DNA of 9,498 nt from NCBI GenBank assembly GCA_017849315.1, contig JAFIHQ010000063.1, positions 1 through 9,498 of the forward strand, read 5' to 3'. The DNA is from Treponema sp. GTDB lineage: Bacteria; Spirochaetota; Spirochaetia; Treponematales; Rectinemataceae. A program made the translations under genes and the position numbers. How positions within the stretch are numbered: position 1 is the stretch's first letter; each line of letters begins with the position of its first letter. Positions 6,264-9,498 of the stretch are shown piece after piece. Below the pieces are notes generated by a model. The model was given only the letters and a program-made list of their open reading frames with translations, did not search any database and had not been told where the DNA came from.

Positions 6264-7790
6264 ATGATTCAAGTTGCATTTCATACACTCGGCTGCAAAC
6301 TCAATCAGCTCGAGACAGAGTCCATAGCCGACGCTTTTCTCAAAGTACAGGCCACGATTCTGGAAGATCCGGCACTTTCAAATCTATATATTGTAAATAC
6401 TTGTACCGTAACTGGCAAAGCCGAACAAAAGGCCCGCCACGCTATCAGGCAAGCACTCTCCCAGAATCCCGAAACGACGGTCATCGTTACCGGTTGCTAT
6501 GCGCAAATGGCCAAGGCCGAGCTCGAGGCGATTTCCCCTCGCACCGTCGTTGTCCCTGGTGAGAAAAAATCGGCCCTGCTTGGGCTTCCCGAATGGCTCC
6601 ACGACAACTGGCAGGAACACGGCGATCTTCTCGATGCCGTTCTGCAATGGCGCGACTCGGTGCTCAGCACGGCGGAAGGAGCGGGCAGCATCGATCCCTT
6701 TGCCTTCAATCCCGACAATTTTGTCACCCACTCGCGCCCTTCGCTCAAAATCGAAGATGGCTGTAACAACCGGTGTGCATATTGCAGAGTGTGCCTCGCA
6801 CGCGGCCCTGCACGGTCGCTCTCCGCGACTGAACTTTTGCGCCGCGTCCAGCTTCTGGAAGCGCACGGCAAGCACGAAGTTGTGCTCACCGGCGTCAATC
6901 TGGCGCAGTATCTCTACAGAAACGACAGCAACAACGCGATTTTGCCCCAAGACCGCACCAAATTCCCCGATCTCTTGAGTTTCCTGATCGGGAACACCAA
7001 TTCAATTCGTTTTAGAATATCGAGTTATGAGCCGGATTGCATCGATGATGCCTTCTTGGCCGCCTTCTCGAACCCTCGCGTGCAGCCGCACATTCACCTT
7101 TCTGTCCAGTCTGGCTGCGACACGGTATTAGAGCGAATGGCCCGTCGATACACCGCACAGGAGGTTCGTAACGCGGTTGCCTTATTACGCCAGGCCAAGC
7201 GCGATCCTTTTATCGCTGCGGACATCATCACGGGCTTTCCCGGGGAGACGGAGGAGGAGTTTGCCCAGACCGAGGCGTTCTGTACCGAGCTCGACTTAGC
7301 GTGGATCCACGCCTTCCCGTTCTCGCCACGCCCAGGAACCAAAGCCTTTGACATGCGGCCACAAATACCTCAGCGCGTCGCAGGAGAACGCGTGGAACGC
7401 CTCACCGCCATCGCTTTAGAAGGCAAGAAGCGATACGCCGAGCGCTGGCTTGGTTCTGTGGTCGACGCCATCTTGGAGCGCGAATCGGACGAACACGACG
7501 CTGATGAACACGACGCTGATGAACACGACGCTGACGACGGTCTACCCGAAGAAAGCAGTGCAAACTGTCACATCCCCACCGACGTTTCTCAAGCCAGGCT
7601 TCGCTTTGGCACGACCGCCAATTACCTCAAAGCCGCAATCCTCGACGTTCTGCCGTCCCTCAAAGATGGCGAGCTTGTTCGAACGCGGCTCATTGCGCCA
7701 GGAACAGGTCATAAGAGCGAAGTCCTTGCCCGGTATGTGCCCAACGAGGCATCATTGGGTGAGGTATTATTGGGTGAGGCGTCATTCTGA
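6264..7790 (+). CDS. mtaB: tRNA (N6-threonylcarbamoyladenosine37-C2)-methylthiotransferase MtaB
   Basis: MtaB is a radical-SAM enzyme with two [4Fe-4S] clusters that converts t6A37 to ms2t6A37 in tRNAs reading ANN codons. The N-terminal UPF0004 domain has its three cluster-binding Cys at 11 (HTLGCKLNQ), 47 (NTCTVTGKAEQK) and 77 (VTGCYAQ). The radical-SAM motif CNNRCAYC gives Cys 166, 170 and 173, with an additional Cys at 176 in RVCLARG. Further core motifs are LTGVNLAQY, HLSVQSGCD, ADIITGFPGE and FPFSPRPGT. A TRAM-like RNA-binding tail begins near residue 440 (TTANYLKA). At 508 residues it exceeds the usual 430-450. The excess lies in a loop at about 105-155, an acidic linker containing DEHDA three times (409-423) and a repetitive C-terminus. 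AAGG lies eight bases before the ATG. The name MtaB rather than MiaB or RimO rests on the HTLGCKLNQ and VTGKAEQK motifs. Confidence 0.93.
   Translation: MIQVAFHTLGCKLNQLETESIADAFLKVQATILEDPALSNLYIVNTCTVTGKAEQKARHAIRQALSQNPETTVIVTGCYAQMAKAELEAISPRTVVVPGEKKSALLGLPEWLHDNWQEHGDLLDAVLQWRDSVLSTAEGAGSIDPFAFNPDNFVTHSRPSLKIEDGCNNRCAYCRVCLARGPARSLSATELLRRVQLLEAHGKHEVVLTGVNLAQYLYRNDSNNAILPQDRTKFPDLLSFLIGNTNSIRFRISSYEPDCIDDAFLAAFSNPRVQPHIHLSVQSGCDTVLERMARRYTAQEVRNAVALLRQAKRDPFIAADIITGFPGETEEEFAQTEAFCTELDLAWIHAFPFSPRPGTKAFDMRPQIPQRVAGERVERLTAIALEGKKRYAERWLGSVVDAILERESDEHDADEHDADEHDADDGLPEESSANCHIPTDVSQARLRFGTTANYLKAAILDVLPSLKDGELVRTRLIAPGTGHKSEVLARYVPNEASLGEVLLGEASF
7488..7532 (+). repeat. 15-bp tandem repeat, three units, inside mtaB (DEHDA x3)
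   Basis: Three back-to-back 15-bp units: GACGAACACGACGCT once and GATGAACACGACGCT twice, a single synonymous difference. They encode DEHDA three times in the linker between the radical-SAM core and the TRAM-like domain of MtaB, and are in frame. Confidence 0.97.
7746..7790 (+). repeat. Imperfect 15-bp tandem repeat, three units, at the 3' end of mtaB
   Basis: The units are GAGGCATCATTGGGT, GAGGTATTATTGGGT and GAGGCGTCATTCTGA. The last contains the mtaB stop codon. They encode EASLG, EVLLG and EASF-stop, so the C-terminus of MtaB appears to have been extended by local duplication. Confidence 0.85.
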
Positions 7791-7815
7791 ATGTCATTTT
7801 GGAAAGAGAAAGGCG

Positions 7816-8151
7816 ATGATTGAGAAGGTTTATCACTACAAGAGGACCGAGAACTTCGTCATGGACAAGGTCGTTGACGATGAGCGCGCCAACATCAACC
7901 ATATCGTTGTGCAACCAGGCGGTACTGTGCCCGTCCACGTTGCCAACTCGAATGTCTATCAGATTGTAGTCCGGGGTACATTGAGCTTGAGTCTTGAGGA
8001 TGGCGAACCTCATCTCTATACAGTGGGCGATATCATCTCCGTACCCTTCAACACAAAAATGACAATTCGCAACGGTGGCGCGGACACGCTTGAGTTTTTC
8101 GTGGTAAAGACGCCAAACCCGCGCGACATGCCGGCCACAAAGAGTATCTAG
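7816..8151 (+). CDS. Small single-domain cupin protein with degenerate metal site
   Basis: A 111-residue protein made almost entirely of one cupin barrel (about residues 30-100). Cupin motif 1 corresponds to GGTVPVHVANSNVYQIVVRG and motif 2 to GDIISVPFNTKMTIRN. The canonical HxH, Glu and final His that bind metal are mostly missing: one His remains in motif 1, and motif 2 has PFN followed by Thr where PxG and His are expected. It may therefore bind a ligand or act structurally rather than catalyse a metal-dependent reaction. The ATG at 7816 is preferred, with GGAAAG nine bases upstream. The frame is open further upstream, but only across mtaB in another frame. It lies 25 bp after mtaB and is probably co-transcribed with it. 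Similar small cupins are known to me from spirochaetes and Firmicutes, without assigned function. Confidence 0.88.
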   Translation: MIEKVYHYKRTENFVMDKVVDDERANINHIVVQPGGTVPVHVANSNVYQIVVRGTLSLSLEDGEPHLYTVGDIISVPFNTKMTIRNGGADTLEFFVVKTPNPRDMPATKSI

Positions 8152-8179
8152 ACCTAGATCTTTCAGCGCCTCAAACCCG

Positions 8180-8206
8180 TTGACATACGAGGCTTTTGTC
8201 TATAGT
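8180..8206 (+). promoter_or_regulatory. Candidate promoter for the tRNA-Lys gene
   Basis: A perfect TTGACA at 8180-8185 and TATAGT at 8201-8206 are separated by 15 bases, slightly short for a sigma-70-type promoter. Transcription would begin near 8213 and give a 5' leader of about 40 bases before the tRNA. Both hexamers being so close to consensus, in an intergenic gap just before a tRNA, supports the call. Confidence 0.5.
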
Positions 8207-8253
8207 GTTAATTCCCGCGAAGTTGTGAACTTGGCATGCTTTTTTATGTGTTT

Positions 8254-8326
8254 GGGCCGCTAGCTCAGTAGGTAGAGCAACGCCCTTTTAAGGCGTGGGT
8301 CACGTGTTCGAATCACGTGCGGCTCA
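8254..8326 (+). tRNA. tRNA-Lys (anticodon UUU)
   Basis: The 73 bases fold as a standard cloverleaf. The acceptor stem is GGGCCGC/GCGGCTC with one G-U pair, the D arm GCTC/GAGC has an 8-base loop containing GG, the anticodon stem is ACGCC/GGCGT, the variable region has 5 bases, and the T arm ACGTG/CACGT has loop TTCGAAT. The anticodon loop is CTTTTAA, giving U33, anticodon UUU and A37, hence lysine. The discriminator base is A73. CCA is not encoded; ATAG follows, so the CCA end must be added by nucleotidyltransferase. U36-A37 fits the substrate requirement for t6A, and so for methylthiolation by the MtaB encoded upstream. Confidence 0.97.
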
Positions 8327-8403
8327 ATAGAATGAATAAAGTTTGAATCGACAATTGTAGTTCCAGGTCTATTTCTATTCCAGAGACTCAGAAAAGAACC
8401 GCA

Positions 8404-8431
8404 TTGACATCTGCACCCTCCGCGATATCAT
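8404..8431 (+). promoter_or_regulatory. Candidate promoter giving a leaderless DUF2804 transcript
   Basis: TTGACA at 8404-8409 (perfect consensus) is followed after 16 bases by TATCAT at 8426-8431 (five of six). The ATG at 8439 begins seven bases after the -10, where transcription would normally start. No Shine-Dalgarno sequence lies between the two, so translation from a leaderless mRNA is likely if this is the promoter used. Confidence 0.6.
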
Positions 8432-8438
8432 TTGAATC

Positions 8439-9470
8439 ATGGCACAGCACGAAGTCGTTGTTTCGCAAGAACTTCTCAATGATGATGGTCGCATTGCCGA
8501 AGAAGGGTGGGCCCGCCAGCAGGTGTGGCAATACGATAGATCCCGCATTAAGGCGCCATGGTTCCGGATAAAAGAATGGGATTACTATTGCATTCTTTCG
8601 CAGAAACGGGGCTATGGCATAGCGCTGACAGTATCGGACCTCGGGTATGCGGCGCTTGCCAGTCTTGTCTGGCTCGACTTTACGCGGCGCAGTTTTGAAC
8701 CTTTGGACAGTATCAAACTGCTCACCCGTGGGAGTATCAAGTTTCCGCCTTCATCCAGTTCTGGCGAAGTGAAGTACGAAGATGCGAAAGTCTGTATACG
8801 CTACCAGACAGATGGAGGAGAGCGCCACATCGAGGCATCGAGCTCCAGATTTGCAGGCGGACAGACGCTGCAGTGCGACCTTACATTGCAACAGGACCTT
8901 CGGGCCGATACCATGGTCATTGCGACCTCCTGGAAAGAGAATCGACGCGCTTTTTATTACAATCAAAAAATCAACTGTATGCCCGCACGCGGCATGGTGA
9001 GCATTGGCGACAAAATCTATGCTTTTGAGCCTGACGATTCGTTTGGCGTTCTCGACTGGGGCCGCGGATACTGGCTTTACCGCAATCGATGGTACTGGGG
9101 CTCGGTGTCCGGACTTTACGAGGGCAAACCGATCGGGTGGAACATTGGTTACGGCTTTACGGACCGGACGCCTGCATCAGAAAACGTGATATTCTATGAC
9201 GGCAAGGCCAATAAACTCGATGAAGTGGTTTTTCATCTGAATGAGAACAATTATCTCGAACCATGGAAATTTACAAGCAATGACGGGCGTTTCGAAATGG
9301 ACTTTGAGCCCATTCTTGACCGGCACAGTGCGATGAAACTCGGTATCATAGCCTCAATTCAGAATCAGATTTTTGGCTATTACTCGGGCACGCTTGTTCT
9401 GGACGACGGCAAGAAAATCAGCATCGACAGACTCTTGGGCTTTGCGGAAGATGTCCGCAATAGATGGTAA
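8439..9470 (+). CDS. DUF2804 family protein
   Basis: The 343-residue protein matches my memory of DUF2804 (PF10974), a family of unknown function in spirochaetes, Firmicutes and Actinobacteria. The recognisable core is FGVLDWGRGYWLYRNRWYWG (about residues 202-221), followed by a Ser-Gly pair, then GWNIGYGFTDRTPASENVIF and FYDGKANKL. Near the N-terminus, IKEWDYYCILSQKRGYGIAL and LVWLDFTRRSF are also typical. The sequence is rich in Trp and Tyr and strand-forming, without signal peptide or membrane segments, so it is probably a cytoplasmic beta-rich protein, perhaps lipocalin- or AttH-like in fold (inference). The ATG at 8439 is well placed but has no ribosome binding site; a strong promoter ends seven bases upstream. 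It stands apart from its neighbours with its own promoter. GGAAGG near the right edge (9485-9490) may be the ribosome binding site of a further gene starting beyond the window. Confidence 0.9.
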   Translation: MAQHEVVVSQELLNDDGRIAEEGWARQQVWQYDRSRIKAPWFRIKEWDYYCILSQKRGYGIALTVSDLGYAALASLVWLDFTRRSFEPLDSIKLLTRGSIKFPPSSSSGEVKYEDAKVCIRYQTDGGERHIEASSSRFAGGQTLQCDLTLQQDLRADTMVIATSWKENRRAFYYNQKINCMPARGMVSIGDKIYAFEPDDSFGVLDWGRGYWLYRNRWYWGSVSGLYEGKPIGWNIGYGFTDRTPASENVIFYDGKANKLDEVVFHLNENNYLEPWKFTSNDGRFEMDFEPILDRHSAMKLGIIASIQNQIFGYYSGTLVLDDGKKISIDRLLGFAEDVRNRW

Positions 9471-9498
9471 GACAGGCATACCACGGAAGGATGGATAT

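Noticed and set aside
8146..8159. Perfect inverted repeat ATCTAG-AC-CTAGAT at the cupin stop codon
   Set aside because: A two-base spacer cannot form a hairpin and there is no T-run; the short palindrome overlaps the stop codon and may be chance.
8220..8245. AAGTT/AACTT hairpin followed by a six-T run upstream of the tRNA
   Set aside because: The stem is five mostly A-T pairs and the T-run is eight bases further on; too weak for a terminator or attenuator.

Overview
The window looks like ordinary chromosomal DNA from a bacterium, most likely a spirochaete of the Treponema/Spirochaetaceae type. The clues are a DUF2804 protein, a small degenerate cupin of the 'NSNVYQIVVRG' type, an MtaB carrying a YCRVCLARG motif, and secreted helical-repeat proteins beside housekeeping RNA-modification genes. 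This assignment rests on remembered family distributions and was not tested by a search. Base composition is moderate, with a GC-rich stretch over the 3' end of rsmA.

Left part (1-2469, minus strand). Four genes read leftward: a CPBP-family intramembrane protease, a 111-residue protein of unknown function, a class I SAM-dependent methyltransferase, and the first 222 codons of a secreted helical protein that runs off the left edge. The last three are tightly coupled. The methyltransferase starts on a TTG overlapping the upstream stop (TTGA), and its own stop overlaps the next ATG (ATGA).

Centre (2470-5135). A divergent gap of about 138 bp separates the protease from comEC/rec2 on the plus strand. 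ComEC starts on TTG behind a strong ribosome binding site and is a short form without the C-terminal metallo-beta-lactamase domain. rsmA (ksgA), the 16S rRNA dimethyladenosine transferase, follows 32 bp downstream.

Right part (5136-9498, plus strand). In order: a secreted TPR protein whose N-terminal linker is encoded by ten 9-bp tandem units; mtaB, the tRNA t6A37 methylthiotransferase, carrying two separate 15-bp tandem arrays; a small cupin; a tRNA-Lys(UUU) gene; and a DUF2804 protein whose candidate promoter sits so close to the ATG that the message would be leaderless. Two genes act on translation RNA (rsmA and mtaB), and the encoded tRNA-Lys(UUU) is an expected MtaB substrate. No insertion sequence, CRISPR array, phage gene or recognisable defence cassette was found, and I see no clear evidence of a new system. 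The points most worth a second look are the in-frame tandem repeats, the domain-reduced ComEC, the mtaB/tRNA-Lys pairing and the possible leaderless start.
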